In this document: piece after piece, positions 1 through 8,249 of the stretch
Numbering within the stretch: position 1 is the first letter of the stretch
Layout of the letters: the number at the start of each line of letters is the position of its first letter
NCBI RefSeq assembly: GCF_009360615.1
Contig: NZ_SPEY01000017.1
Location: 178,769 to 242,768, forward strand
Reading direction: 5' to 3'
DNA length: 64,000 nucleotides
DNA from: Comamonas sp.
GTDB taxonomy: Bacteria; Pseudomonadota; Gammaproteobacteria; Burkholderiales; Burkholderiaceae_C
The notes under the pieces: model-generated
Database searches by the model: none
What the model was told of the DNA's origin: nothing
What the model saw: only the letters and a program-made list of their open reading frames with translations
Translations under genes and position numbers: made by a program

Positions 1-574
1 GATCAGCCTTTTTCATGATTTCATCAATTAATGAAATTTTACGCTCAAATCTTGAAAGACATTCCTCCCATTTCGACAAAGCGTCATATTCATGGGTTGT
101 TAACCAAACTAAATTTTGGTCGGAGTCAATTTTAATGGCTATTTTTCTTCCACTTGCGAAATGATTTTGTAGTTGCTCATCGCACTTTATTTTATTGTTG
201 AAGAAGAAAAGATGACCCGTTTCTGAATCATAATAATTTTCTTCACTCGGCAGGAAGTTAATTTGCTGCTCCTTTGGACCACTAACAAGATCAACGTCTA
301 CTGGTGAAATAGATCGAAATTTGATTTTTGGATCAACATATTCAATGAATGGTAATTCATAGATTTCTGGAAAAATGTAGTGATTGCGGAGTTTTTTGAT
401 AGCAGCCGCAAACTTTTCCGAAGTCAATTCATAATCTTCGCCGTTCGTGTTAATTACTAGGCTTTCAGGACTTACTTGAGGTGATTCTTGAACAATGATC
501 ACCTCATCAGGATTGAATACACCGTGTTTAGCTAAATTTTCTGCATCTATAATTCTTTGAAAAAAGTTCAACAT
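1..574 (-). CDS. Hypothetical protein, C-terminus cut by window edge
   Basis: An ATG at 574 opens 191 codons that reach the window edge without a stop, so the end is missing. A GGAG ribosome site lies about 7 nt upstream of the ATG. It starts 33 nt after the gene at 608-1210, so both are probably one operon under the promoter near 1.25 kb. The sequence is soluble, with no signal peptide or membrane segment and no motif I recognise. Confidence 0.75.
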   Translation of the reverse strand, partial: MLNFFQRIIDAENLAKHGVFNPDEVIIVQESPQVSPESLVINTNGEDYELTSEKFAAAIKKLRNHYIFPEIYELPFIEYVDPKIKFRSISPVDVDLVSGPKEQQINFLPSEENYYDSETGHLFFFNNKIKCDEQLQNHFASGRKIAIKIDSDQNLVWLTTHEYDALSKWEECLSRFERKISLIDEIMKKAD

Positions 575-607
575 TTTTAAGCTCCAAAATTATTCAAATA
601 GCATCCA

Positions 608-1210
608 TTAAATTGTTAAGGCTTCATCTTGTTCATTCAGGTCCCAAAGCATTTTTGAATATTCAGGTTGAATTCGAATTATATTGTAAATCAATGAATC
701 AAGTAATAATTTACACAAGGAATTAGAGTAGTTGTGCATCTCTGAACATTGATAAATGATGCAATCGACTAGCTTAATAAATTGTAGGAATGAAAGCTCT
801 TTTGCTGTCTTATAGGCTTGTTTCCGTTTATCAATCACAATTTGAGTGATCAACTCCAGATTCATTTCTTTGACATATTCAAGACCGTATCTATCTTCTA
901 AAGCCTGAAAATTGGATGTACAGAGCAAGCGTGCCAAGAAGCCAAAATTGTTCTTTTGATATAGGTCCACATCGAAAAAATCATTCAGTTCTAAATCTAT
1001 ATATAGCGATTTATCGAATGCTGAAATGTTCTTATCATCAATAATCTTGGTGTGGTCCGGTAAGTATTGAGCCTTGATTTTTAATTCCATAGCTTTAAAA
1101 AAATAAGAGGCTAAGGATTTTTCTTCTCCACCATTTTGAACGTCTCTATGAATCAGAGAGTATTGAATTACCACGGCGAGATGAAAGGGTAGGACCATTG
1201 ATGCTGACAT
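608..1210 (-). CDS. Hypothetical protein (200 aa)
   Basis: The ATG at 1210 is preferred because AACTTTGGAG, the cargo-type ribosome site, ends 9 nt upstream; a longer GTG start would sit inside that site. No domain is recognised. The protein looks helical and soluble, with a cluster of aromatic and acidic residues in the middle and a Cys-containing C-terminal third. First gene of a likely two-gene operon with the truncated gene below it. Confidence 0.75.
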   Translation of the reverse strand: MSASMVLPFHLAVVIQYSLIHRDVQNGGEEKSLASYFFKAMELKIKAQYLPDHTKIIDDKNISAFDKSLYIDLELNDFFDVDLYQKNNFGFLARLLCTSNFQALEDRYGLEYVKEMNLELITQIVIDKRKQAYKTAKELSFLQFIKLVDCIIYQCSEMHNYSNSLCKLLLDSLIYNIIRIQPEYSKMLWDLNEQDEALTI

Positions 1211-1220
1211 GTTGAACACT

Positions 1221-1275
1221 CCAAAGTTGATAAATACATTATACTATATATATACCGCAAAATAACAATACTTTT
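1221..1275 (-). promoter_or_regulatory. Cargo promoter cassette, copy 1
   Basis: On the minus strand: AGTATT, a T-rich tract, GCGGTATAT, TATAAT, then AACTTTGGAG. It drives 608-1210. The same order recurs about 20 times in the window. Confidence 0.75.
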
Positions 1276-1374
1276 AATATTTTTTGTAAATTTGGCTTAA
1301 AGTTTTATTCGATATTAGCTTTTAAAGTTAACTGTAGAAAAATGGCGGTCGTTGATAATGCAATCATTATGCGA

Positions 1375-1445
1375 GATGCCTTCTCTTTGAAGGCTAAACC
1401 GGTTGCGTCAGCAACACGGTACCGAAGCGTTAGCGCGGGGGGCGA
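1375..1445 (+). repeat. Structured hairpin element E1
   Basis: The plus strand folds into a GCCTTC/GAAGGC hairpin, then CCGGTTGC-GTCA-GCAACACGG, then GC-GTTA-GC and a G-rich end. It lies between the stop of the previous operon and the promoter of the next gene. The rest of this 386-nt gap holds a GTGGCTG/CAGCCAC hairpin at 1543-1581 and nothing else I can name. Confidence 0.6.
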
Positions 1446-1596
1446 GGCTGTAATTAAGGGCAAAAGCAAACTAAATGTATTATCTGTGATGTGAATGCAC
1501 TTACTTATTGAAGCTTGATAGAAGGTGGCAGATTAGAAACAAGAATGGGTGGCTGGATCAGGAAAGTAAACACAGCCACTTATTGAGATTTTATAT

Positions 1597-1752
1597 TTAG
1601 TCAGATTTAATCTGAGCTTGATTAAGGTTGGCTTCTTCGAGATTTTTAGGAGTGTTGTCTAAAAGTTCTTTGCGCTTGCTTGTGAAGCGATCCAGAGCCG
1701 CTAAATAAAATGGGTCTACATTTGTCAATTTCACAATAGGATCATTGGACAT
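1597..1752 (-). CDS. Small hypothetical protein (51 aa)
   Basis: Start chosen at the ATG at 1752, preceded by AAGGTGC at good spacing; the longer reading frame would overlap the upstream gene. It begins 10 nt after the stop of 1763-2413, so it is probably cotranscribed. Short, charged and mostly helical, with no recognised domain. Confidence 0.6.
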   Translation of the reverse strand: MSNDPIVKLTNVDPFYLAALDRFTSKRKELLDNTPKNLEEANLNQAQIKSD

Positions 1753-1762
1753 TTTTAGCACC

Positions 1763-2413
1763 TTAAATATATGGGAAAGAAATATTTTGACCACAAATGG
1801 CAACTCTGTTTGCTAAAGCAAATAGCTCACCATCGATTCCTTTTTTATCCGTGGTAACTACCTCGAGCATGGAATTCCTAAAAGCACGGACAATTTGCTG
1901 TTGAATGGTTGGATGGGCTTTAAATAGGTAAGTCGCAAAGAGAGAGCTTGCATCTTCTAATGAGCTGAATTCAGTAAACAGTATTAATAAATGTTCTAAT
2001 TTTTTTATTTCTGCTGCTTCAATAGGACCTTTATTTTGGAAGTTTTGAGTTTCAAGTTTCAAATGATCCGCTTTGTCCCAATTTGAATTCAGCATGGCTA
2101 TAAAATCAACCATAGACTGATTTCTTTTATCGACATGAATAGGTGTATTCATTAAGCCAATAAACCCGTGCAGAAACGTTTCTACAAGTTTCTTTCCATC
2201 AGAATGGGTGAGAACAACATGTGTTAATGAAACGCTGAGTTTTGAGATATTGATGCTATTAAGTATTTCTGAAATTTCTTTAAAAGAGTTGTTTTTGGCA
2301 AATGCTTGTCTATAGATTTTTTTAGCTGAATTTAAATCCTGCTTTTTTAGGGAGTTCGCATAACGTAATTCATTCTGATAATTGAATGGGATTACTATTG
2401 GTATAGTATTCAT
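1763..2413 (-). CDS. Hypothetical protein (216 aa)
   Basis: The ATG at 2413 sits 7 nt after the GGAG of a cargo promoter cassette, which fixes the start. The protein is predicted soluble and helical with a short Asn/Ile-rich N-terminus. No family recognised. Head of a two-gene unit with the 51-aa gene downstream. Confidence 0.75.
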   Translation of the reverse strand: MNTIPIVIPFNYQNELRYANSLKKQDLNSAKKIYRQAFAKNNSFKEISEILNSINISKLSVSLTHVVLTHSDGKKLVETFLHGFIGLMNTPIHVDKRNQSMVDFIAMLNSNWDKADHLKLETQNFQNKGPIEAAEIKKLEHLLILFTEFSSLEDASSLFATYLFKAHPTIQQQIVRAFRNSMLEVVTTDKKGIDGELFALANRVAICGQNISFPYI

Positions 2414-2420
2414 AGTAGGC

Positions 2421-2470
2421 TCCAAAGTTGAGCTTACATTATACATTTTATACCGCAAAAATAGAATATT
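2421..2470 (-). promoter_or_regulatory. Cargo promoter cassette, copy 2
   Basis: Minus strand: AATATT, T-tract, GCGGTATAA, TATAATG, AACTTTGGAG. Drives 1763-2413. It begins directly downstream of the terminator at 2479-2506. Confidence 0.75.
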
Positions 2471-2478
2471 ATTTATTA

Positions 2479-2506
2479 AAAAAGCTGCTTTTATTGGCAG
2501 CTTTTT
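2479..2506 (-). terminator. Rho-independent terminator
   Basis: AAAAAGCTGC/GCAGCTTTTT stem with an 8-nt loop; T-rich on both sides, so it could work both ways. It closes the 3582-2511 operon just after its stop. Confidence 0.75.
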
Positions 2507-2510
2507 AGTC

Positions 2511-3020
2511 TTATTTTCTTAAATAATTTCCAAGTTTATCTATCCTCTTATAGCTCCATTCTTTATTAAACTTAGAAGTTTTTTGTTCAACTGTGGTGGG
2601 TGCCTGTTCCGAGAGAATACGGTCCAAAGTAACGATAGGTGATTTGTAATTAAATCGTCCAATCGTACAGTACATTATTTGTGGTCTGCTCACTTTGTAG
2701 CCTATGATTGATTTTGTATTAGGATCAATAAAAGGTGAAGCTTCAACGTTATAATCACTGTCTTTGACAACAATTCCTTTGGTTGTGCCATCAGCTTCTT
2801 TTAAAACAGTTACATTATCGAAATAACAGTCATTCTCGGAACCCAATGACATTGTGTATTGGGCAATATCCATATCCGTCATACTTTCGTTAAATTTTTT
2901 CCCCTTATAAATAAATATAAAGAGAATAATAAGTACGATCGCAATAAAGGGGAGAACATAAAGTCTTTGTAGGAAGTTAAATCTTATATGGTTGTTATCT
3001 GGACCTTTACCGTAACTCAT
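2511..3020 (-). CDS. Hypothetical single-pass membrane protein
   Basis: About 169 aa. A short polar N-terminus is followed by one strongly hydrophobic segment at about residues 20-42 (PFIAIVLIILFIFIY), then a soluble domain with a Cys pair. Start taken at the ATG behind GAGTGGA; an ATG two codons upstream is also possible. It follows 3040-3582 after a short gap and precedes a terminator, so it ends that operon. Function unknown. Confidence 0.7.
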   Translation of the reverse strand: MSYGKGPDNNHIRFNFLQRLYVLPFIAIVLIILFIFIYKGKKFNESMTDMDIAQYTMSLGSENDCYFDNVTVLKEADGTTKGIVVKDSDYNVEASPFIDPNTKSIIGYKVSRPQIMYCTIGRFNYKSPIVTLDRILSEQAPTTVEQKTSKFNKEWSYKRIDKLGNYLRK

Positions 3021-3039
3021 ATTCATTCCACTCAAAAAT

Positions 3040-3582
3040 TTAATGTTTAACCAGAGTTAAATACTTGCAGAAATATGCGCCTGAAAAGCCATCCAGATGA
3101 ACGCATTCCATGCCTGCTTTATCTTTAAAGCTATCGTTTAAGCATGTCCAAATTTTGTCTGAATATTCGGGTAAAGTAGCCTCGTGGCTGCCAAACATAA
3201 TGACTTGATCACCCTTTCGGAAATTCCGCTCTATTAGGCTTTCAGTGCCGCTATGCCCAAAATCTAAACCCTGTTGTGAAACATACACTGTGAACTCCTC
3301 TACTTTACGATGGTGTCCACAAAGAAAGCCTTTTAGCAATTCTTTGCTAAAGTTCGCGTATCCTCTATCAGCATGGAGATCAAAGGGTAGGATATTCAAG
3401 CCCAAAAGCTCTTGAGATACTGGTGCGATTAGTTCTATATCGGGACTGATTTTCTCATTCACTTGGATCTCAACATTGGCAAAAGGTGCTTGTTGATTTC
3501 TTGCCAGAGCGTAAATGGTGCAATTGATGTCTGCATCGAACCGAACTTTTTTTACATCAATTTGAATCGTCTGGAAAAGCAT
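3040..3582 (-). CDS. Hypothetical protein (180 aa)
   Basis: The ATG at 3582 has AGGG about 8 nt upstream. The mRNA leader is longer than usual for this block (about 60 nt) because the promoter box lies at 3.65-3.68 kb. Soluble and mixed alpha/beta; no family recognised. Operon head with the membrane protein at 2511-3020. Confidence 0.75.
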   Translation of the reverse strand: MLFQTIQIDVKKVRFDADINCTIYALARNQQAPFANVEIQVNEKISPDIELIAPVSQELLGLNILPFDLHADRGYANFSKELLKGFLCGHHRKVEEFTVYVSQQGLDFGHSGTESLIERNFRKGDQVIMFGSHEATLPEYSDKIWTCLNDSFKDKAGMECVHLDGFSGAYFCKYLTLVKH

Positions 3583-3642
3583 ACTTTGACCCTATCTATA
3601 TGTGTCTCAAGGTACTAAAACCGTAATGTAAATTATTCGGCT

Positions 3643-3680
3643 TCATTTACTGTAAAGTATACCGCAAAAACACAATATTA
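3643..3680 (-). promoter_or_regulatory. Cargo promoter cassette, copy 3 (variant)
   Basis: Keeps AATATT-N-TTTTTGCGGTATA, but the -10 box is poor and the AACTTTGGAG leader is missing. Drives 3040-3582 through a longer leader. Confidence 0.55.
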
Positions 3681-3745
3681 GCATTTGAAGTTGCCTCGGA
3701 TAACAACTTCAAATACATAAATTTACGAAAGATTAATTTGATACC

Positions 3746-4180
3746 TTAAGCCCTTTTATTAGGGAGATACTTTCCATCGAACATAAGGGAGTCATCGCTA
3801 AATTGCGTTATAACTCCCTCAGCGTTGCAATAGTATGATGTGTATTGAAGCCCTGCGCCGTCAAGTTGTACATATTGCAATTTAAACTCGGTCCCATGCT
3901 CAACAATGCTCGCTAAAGCATCGGAGAGATCGAGAGGATCATTAGATTCATCATGAGGATAAAGCGTGCCATCGTGTATTTGTTCAATACCCACAAAACT
4001 TAGAGTAGGAAATCTCCTATTACCATTTTCGTCTGGTTGATCGATAGTCATTGTCTGGTCATTAAAGTCTGGCAAATTCCAGTAGGCTGAGAAAATACTT
4101 TCAAGGTTATCCAGTTTCTCGGTTGGGATAATAAGAATGCTTGAACTTAAGTATGTTTCAGTAAACTTAAGAGTTGGCAT
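3746..4180 (-). CDS. Hypothetical protein (144 aa)
   Basis: The ATG at 4180 is preceded by GGAGG. Acidic and soluble, with no recognised domain. It has no clear GCGGTATAT promoter; upstream are only a CCAAAGTTGA remnant at about 4211-4220 and AT-rich sequence. A weak GAAGTTG/CAACTTC hairpin at 3687-3711 may end it. Confidence 0.7.
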   Translation of the reverse strand: MPTLKFTETYLSSSILIIPTEKLDNLESIFSAYWNLPDFNDQTMTIDQPDENGNRRFPTLSFVGIEQIHDGTLYPHDESNDPLDLSDALASIVEHGTEFKLQYVQLDGAGLQYTSYYCNAEGVITQFSDDSLMFDGKYLPNKRA

Positions 4181-4354
4181 AGAAAAACCTCCAAGGATTT
4201 AAAATAGTTCACCAAAGTTGAGTAATTATTATAACAAAAACTAAATAAGTGATTAATATATATATAATTATTGGCGTTAAGATGTGTCGTGGGCTTTTAG
4301 GCTTTTAGCAATTAATTAAGTGTCAGGTATGTAATTATATAAAAATTTTAATAG

Positions 4355-4456
4355 ATACCTTCTTTGAAGGCTAAACCGGTTGCGTTAGCAACACGGTACC
4401 AAAGCGCAAGCGAGGGCGGCAGTCACAACCATTGCGAATGCAATAATCATGACTGC
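4355..4456 (+). repeat. Structured hairpin element E2
   Basis: ACCTTC/GAAGGC hairpin, CCGGTTGC-GTTA-GCAACACGG, and GC-GCAA-GC with a true GNRA loop. It is followed by a GCAGTCA/TGACTGC stem (4419-4425 with 4450-4456). It fills the gap between 3746-4180 and 4489-4830. Confidence 0.55.
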
Positions 4457-4488
4457 GGTAAATATATTCAGAAAGTACTAATTGATGC

Positions 4489-4830
4489 CTATGTGATAGT
4501 GCAGATTTTTTCAAAGACTTGAGCTGTTAATCTTAAATTCATCACAAACTTTAGTTGTCGCTCAATGCCATATATATCGGACACAAGAACATAACCAGTA
4601 TGATTCGAAAAGGTTATGGGCATATCCGGATTGAAAGTAAAATTGCAATTTTCTGCTGCGGTAGTGAAATGGAAAACAACATCACAGTCGGGCTGCAACT
4701 TAAGGATGCTGTTCTCAGTATCCATGAAATTTGACTTATCTTCTTCTGTTAGATATTCAATAGATTTCCCATCAATAGAATCAACATAATAGCTATGGCA
4801 ATTTTTTAAAAAACAAGAAATGGTTGTCAT
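4489..4830 (-). CDS. Hypothetical protein (113 aa)
   Basis: Its ATG overlaps the stop of the upstream gene as ATGA, implying translational coupling. Three Cys lie in the N-terminal part and the C-terminal half is beta-rich. No family recognised. Third gene of the 5545-4489 operon. Confidence 0.7.
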   Translation of the reverse strand: MTTISCFLKNCHSYYVDSIDGKSIEYLTEEDKSNFMDTENSILKLQPDCDVVFHFTTAAENCNFTFNPDMPITFSNHTGYVLVSDIYGIERQLKFVMNLRLTAQVFEKICTIT

Positions 4831-5054
4831 GATACAAAACCCTTTTCAGAGCCTTGTTTAAAACCTTCTTGGTAAATTGTCCGGTATTGTCCTTCATAAG
4901 CCTCGCTATTTGAAGGTTCATTGTTTTTACCTGCTTTGAAACCGGTATTGAATACGCTGAGTTCCTTGGAGCAGTCTGTACAAGTTGAATCGCTATCTTC
5001 ACACATAATGCATGAAAAGGTTGTAAAGCCAGTGATCGGATTGCATTTCATCAT
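4827..5054 (-). CDS. Small Cys-rich protein (75 aa)
   Basis: Five Cys in the N-terminal third, with CIMC and CTDC pairs about 8 residues apart, suggest a zinc knuckle. The C-terminal part is rich in Glu, Gly and Gln. Coupled by ATGA overlaps to the genes on both sides. Function unknown; one of about ten small putative zinc proteins in this block. Confidence 0.7.
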   Translation of the reverse strand: MMKCNPITGFTTFSCIMCEDSDSTCTDCSKELSVFNTGFKAGKNNEPSNSEAYEGQYRTIYQEGFKQGSEKGFVS

Positions 5055-5545
5055 TGTTTTGGTCCTTCATGGTTTACATGCTTAGCGACTGTTTCTTTTG
5101 TTAATTCAATGCGTCCATTGCTATTAGTATTATCAGGTGTGAAGAACACACGGTAGCCTTTCTGAATTAAGCATATTGCAATAGTAAACAAAAAGATTTG
5201 AGCATGTTCATCCTTGTCTAACATGATCGTTAGAGCTGTGCCGGCATTGTTCAGATTTTCCTCAGCCAAGTTCGAGAAATGAAAGAATGGTGTGCGCTGT
5301 GCATAATCATTGTCTTTTACATACGTTGGGACAAAAACGGGATAATAACCAAAAAAAGTACCTTTAACAGCTTTGCAAAACTCTATCTTAATGCTAGTGG
5401 ATAGGAATTTTTCACCGTTCAGGCTTAAGTCAGAATATGCGCCGCTCGTTTGAAAAGCAGTTAAGCAATCATGAAATGCAGTACCAAAATTGAGTTCGGT
5501 GGATAGGTTACTTGAAATGATAGTAAGTTCACTACGCAAAGGCAT
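5051..5545 (-). CDS. Hypothetical protein, paralogue of 13483-13974
   Basis: The ATG at 5545 follows AACTTTGGAG by 9 nt. By eye it shares a GAYS-L core, a following K-x-L-S pair and a YYP/SYP strand with the 163-aa protein at 13483-13974, so the two look like diverged duplicates. No known domain. Head of a three-gene coupled operon. Confidence 0.75.
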   Translation of the reverse strand: MPLRSELTIISSNLSTELNFGTAFHDCLTAFQTSGAYSDLSLNGEKFLSTSIKIEFCKAVKGTFFGYYPVFVPTYVKDNDYAQRTPFFHFSNLAEENLNNAGTALTIMLDKDEHAQIFLFTIAICLIQKGYRVFFTPDNTNSNGRIELTKETVAKHVNHEGPKQ

Positions 5546-5555
5546 GAGATTATTC

Positions 5556-5610
5556 TCCAAAGTTGATTTTATAATTATACAACATATACCGCATATATAT
5601 AATACTGTAT
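5556..5610 (-). promoter_or_regulatory. Cargo promoter cassette, copy 4
   Basis: AGTATT, AT tract, GCGGTATAT, TATAAT, AACTTTGGAG on the minus strand. Drives the 5545-4489 operon. Confidence 0.75.
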
Positions 5611-5696
5611 TGTTAATATTTGTTTTTATTTTTGGATTATAACTTTTGAAGATTCAGCATTAGCGTTGTTGGGTTTAATCTCGGCATCCCCTGAAT

Positions 5697-5751
5697 TCCG
5701 ATAACTTATAACGAATGCGTTAGCAGACGTTATAAGCGTAAGCGGTCGGGA
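5697..5751 (+). repeat. Structured hairpin element E3 (divergent form)
   Basis: A 9-bp stem, CTTATAACG (5705-5713) with CGTTATAAG (5728-5736), encloses a TGC-GTTA-GCA hairpin. GC-GTAA-GC and GGTCGGG follow. The nesting resembles the other E elements, but the outer stem sequence is unrelated. Confidence 0.55.
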
Positions 5752-5754
5752 AAT

Positions 5755-5771
5755 AAGAGGTTATTTACCTC
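5755..5771. terminator. Terminator-like hairpin over the stop of 5761-6933
   Basis: GAGGT/ACCTC stem that includes the stop codon region, with T-rich flanks on both strands. Confidence 0.45.
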
Positions 5772-6933
5772 TATTTTTTTCATACTGCTTTTCCATTAGG
5801 GACAGCTTTTCAACAAGAGGTTCGCATTTAGTAAATAGCTCTAGGCAAGGTTTTATATTTTTATTAAATATATAGAAAATTAAAAAAAAGGCTCCTAAGA
5901 ATAATATTGAACCCATACTGATTGAGATTGATAGATTCTGAACAATTAAAAGGTCATAAAAGGTAGCATCTAAAAAGGATATAATAGCTCCTCCAAGAAA
6001 AATACTCACAATAAAAAATGAAAAAAATATGTCTCCAATTTCAGATTGACGTGTTCTTAGAAAATTAGAAAAGCTGAAAAGCGCACCTAATGTTCCAATC
6101 CAACCGAAACTACCAGTTACCATTTTATAATTTCCAGTCAAACTAAATAAAGCGTAAAGGAAAATTGATATAGAAAATCCTAGAACTAAAGTAGCTAGGC
6201 ACGAATTTAAGATATTTTTCTTCCACATCAAATCTTCTTCTTTTTTTCTTAAATCTTCGTAATTTAATAAAGTATTCTTTAGGTCGGTATTGTAAAGTGT
6301 GGTTTGCAATGTATAGCTCAAATTGGGTAATGTGAATGCAATAAAATTTGAACAATTCGTCAAAGTTGATTTACTAACTTCAAGATTACTTTCAATAGTT
6401 TTAATCCTTAATTGCTGAAAAGTATAAAACTGTTGAAGCATATTCACTCGTGTCTGAACTCTAGGATCATTAGAATTTGCATTTGAGTCAATAATTGTCT
6501 TTAACTTTGGGATTGCTGATTTTAAAATTGTAATATTATTTTTTATTTCTGCCGACCATGAAGTTAAAGAATCAAACTCTCGACTAAGAAAATTTCCAAT
6601 ATTTAATAATTCAGATAAATTGTGGGATGAGTTTATTTCTGTAACTGCTTTTTTAAATTCTGTTGATAGATGCTTATGAATCTGACTGAATGATATATTT
6701 TCTTTAGTTATGTTTATTGCATGTTCAATTTGATTTGATATTTCAATTAATTTATTGCCGAAAGAGATTTCATCTATGTTGATGGACTCGACTTCCAAAA
6801 TCTCACCAAAACCAATCAAGTGATGATCATCGTTATGAATTTTTACTGGTTGAAGATGAGTTGCAATTTTATCTTTAATGCTCGGGTCGAATAGGTGTTT
6901 TAAGATATTTTCCTCAAACGTTTTGTTTTCCAT
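5761..6933 (-). CDS. Coiled-coil membrane protein, 4 TM segments
   Basis: About 390 aa. The first 240 residues are soluble, helical and rich in Asn, Ile and Lys. Four hydrophobic segments follow between about 245 and 360 (LATLVLGFSISIFLYALF; SFGWIGTLGALFSF; FFSFFIVSIFLGGAIISFL; SISMGSILFLGAFFLIFYIF), then a short charged tail. The plan is a large cytoplasmic domain anchored near its C-terminus. No family recognised. Markedly more AT-rich than neighbouring genes. Single gene with its own promoter. Confidence 0.75.
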   Translation of the reverse strand: MENKTFEENILKHLFDPSIKDKIATHLQPVKIHNDDHHLIGFGEILEVESINIDEISFGNKLIEISNQIEHAINITKENISFSQIHKHLSTEFKKAVTEINSSHNLSELLNIGNFLSREFDSLTSWSAEIKNNITILKSAIPKLKTIIDSNANSNDPRVQTRVNMLQQFYTFQQLRIKTIESNLEVSKSTLTNCSNFIAFTLPNLSYTLQTTLYNTDLKNTLLNYEDLRKKEEDLMWKKNILNSCLATLVLGFSISIFLYALFSLTGNYKMVTGSFGWIGTLGALFSFSNFLRTRQSEIGDIFFSFFIVSIFLGGAIISFLDATFYDLLIVQNLSISISMGSILFLGAFFLIFYIFNKNIKPCLELFTKCEPLVEKLSLMEKQYEKNRGK

Positions 6934-6960
6934 TGCAAATAATCCAAAAAAAGAATATTT

Positions 6961-6994
6961 GTTATTATAATATATACCGCAAAATAAAAATACT
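6961..6994 (-). promoter_or_regulatory. Cargo promoter cassette, copy 5
   Basis: AGTATT, T-tract, GCGGTATAT, TATAAT; the AACTTTGGAG leader is replaced by an AT-rich leader. It drives 5761-6933. Its -35 side abuts the terminator at 7001-7030. Confidence 0.7.
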
Positions 6995-7000
6995 AAAAAA

Positions 7001-7030
7001 TGTAAGCTTAGCTTTCTTACTAAGCTTACA
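7001..7030 (-). terminator. Strong rho-independent terminator
   Basis: Perfect 11-bp stem TGTAAGCTTAG/CTAAGCTTACA followed on the minus strand by six T. It ends the 7947-7040 operon. Confidence 0.8.
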
Positions 7031-7039
7031 ATGAGTTAT

Positions 7040-7285
7040 TTATACATCAATAAAGCGATAGCAAAGAGCTTCATGGTTCTCGTTTGATAAAAAATTGCTG
7101 ATTGAATCGAGTTCTGAAATTGAATAATCATTGAATGAGCTTGCTATAAACCGTCTGTATGATTCATTGATATATTCTTCAACCAAGTCCATTCTTTCTA
7201 AGATTAGCTCTTTGTTGAATATTTGAAGCCATAACGCCGTGAAATATATGCTTGGGTAGTCATTCGCTAGGGATGTTGTTGACAT
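7040..7285 (-). CDS. Hypothetical protein (81 aa)
   Basis: Start and upstream stop overlap as TAATG, so translation is coupled to 7285-7947. Small, acidic and helical, with no recognised motif. It ends at the strong terminator at 7001-7030. Confidence 0.7.
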   Translation of the reverse strand: MSTTSLANDYPSIYFTALWLQIFNKELILERMDLVEEYINESYRRFIASSFNDYSISELDSISNFLSNENHEALCYRFIDV

Positions 7286-7947
7286 TAGATGCTCTCCAAC
7301 ACTTTTTCTTTAAGGGTTGGGTAGGGATCAAGATAGTCTGCTGCAATCATTTTGATAATTTCGTTACGCTCGCCGATGTATCCCCAACATGCTTCAATTT
7401 CTTCATGGTGTTCAGAGCTGCAACTGCCGCATGTCGAAATTTCTTCAATTTTGAATCCAAAGCATTCCCCTGAAATATAATTATTGTAAAGTTCAACTTC
7501 ACCAAGGATGTATTCCTTGGCTTTGTCTGAATTCCACTCACAACCAATGTTTTGAAAATCTTTTAAAGTTGTAAAGATATAACCGATCTGCCCTGAATCC
7601 CATGGGCAAGAAAAAGGACTTGTTGAATACACAATCCCCGAGTGTTCGTATTTATATAGTGGTTCAATTTGGATGTATTGTGCCTCGGGGTCTGCTTTTT
7701 TTAGGGCATCAATTAATTCGAATTGTTCCATATCGTCATAGTCATCAATGCTTAATTGACGACATAAATCGTGTAGGAGAGTGATTGATTCATCGATGTT
7801 ATCGATTTGTCCCGAGCGGCTATTTCTTGTAGTATAGAAATGAGCAATATTTGAATCATTATCTTCACGCGGGCTATTGCAATGATGATCATAAATAAGG
7901 CTGAAATTTAAATTATTTATGCTAGCTGCAAATGCAATTTCTGACAT
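7285..7947 (-). CDS. Conserved mobile-element protein, PFSCPWDSGQ family
   Basis: 220 aa. It carries the segment YEHSGIVYSTSPFSCPWDSG near residue 105, followed by Q-x-G-Y-I. I recognise this from a protein family common on plasmids and phages and of unknown function. The C-terminal part has a CGSC pair and an ACWGY motif, as those relatives do. The ATG at 7947 follows AACTTTGGAG by 9 nt. Confidence 0.75.
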   Translation of the reverse strand: MSEIAFAASINNLNFSLIYDHHCNSPREDNDSNIAHFYTTRNSRSGQIDNIDESITLLHDLCRQLSIDDYDDMEQFELIDALKKADPEAQYIQIEPLYKYEHSGIVYSTSPFSCPWDSGQIGYIFTTLKDFQNIGCEWNSDKAKEYILGEVELYNNYISGECFGFKIEEISTCGSCSSEHHEEIEACWGYIGERNEIIKMIAADYLDPYPTLKEKVLESI

Positions 7948-7956
7948 GTGTATTAC

Positions 7957-8010
7957 TCCAAAGTTGATAAGAGTATTTTACAATATATACCGCATAAAAA
8001 TAATACTTTT
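7957..8010 (-). promoter_or_regulatory. Cargo promoter cassette, copy 6
   Basis: AGTATT, AT tract, GCGGTATAT, TAAAAT as a weaker -10, AACTTTGGAG. Drives 7285-7947 and 7040-7285. Confidence 0.7.
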
Positions 8011-8121
8011 ATTTTGTTTTGCGACATTATTTGTCGCTTTTAAATCATAATAAAACTATAAAAAACAAGTATTTGAAATGTAAATATAAAGAATAAAAAT
8101 TGTTTCTTTAGTTGATTTCAT

Positions 8122-8185
8122 GGTGGCTGCGTTAGCAGACAGTATTTAGAGCGCAAGCGAGCGGGACGATAATGAATCAGCCACC
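8122..8185 (+). repeat. Structured hairpin element E4 (divergent form)
   Basis: Outer stem GGTGGCTG (8122-8129) with CAGCCACC (8178-8185). Inside, a CTGC-GTTA-GCAG hairpin and a GC-GCAA-GC hairpin with a GNRA loop. Same architecture as the other E elements. Confidence 0.55.
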
Positions 8186-8218
8186 TATTATGTTCATATA
8201 AGTATAAATGAATAAAAT

Positions 8219-8239
8219 AGCCTCTCAAATTGAGAGGCT
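8219..8239 (-). terminator. Terminator hairpin
   Basis: AGCCTCTCA/TGAGAGGCT stem followed on the minus strand by ATTTTATT. Ends the 9138-8250 unit. Confidence 0.65.
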
Positions 8240-8249
8240 GCAAAAAAAA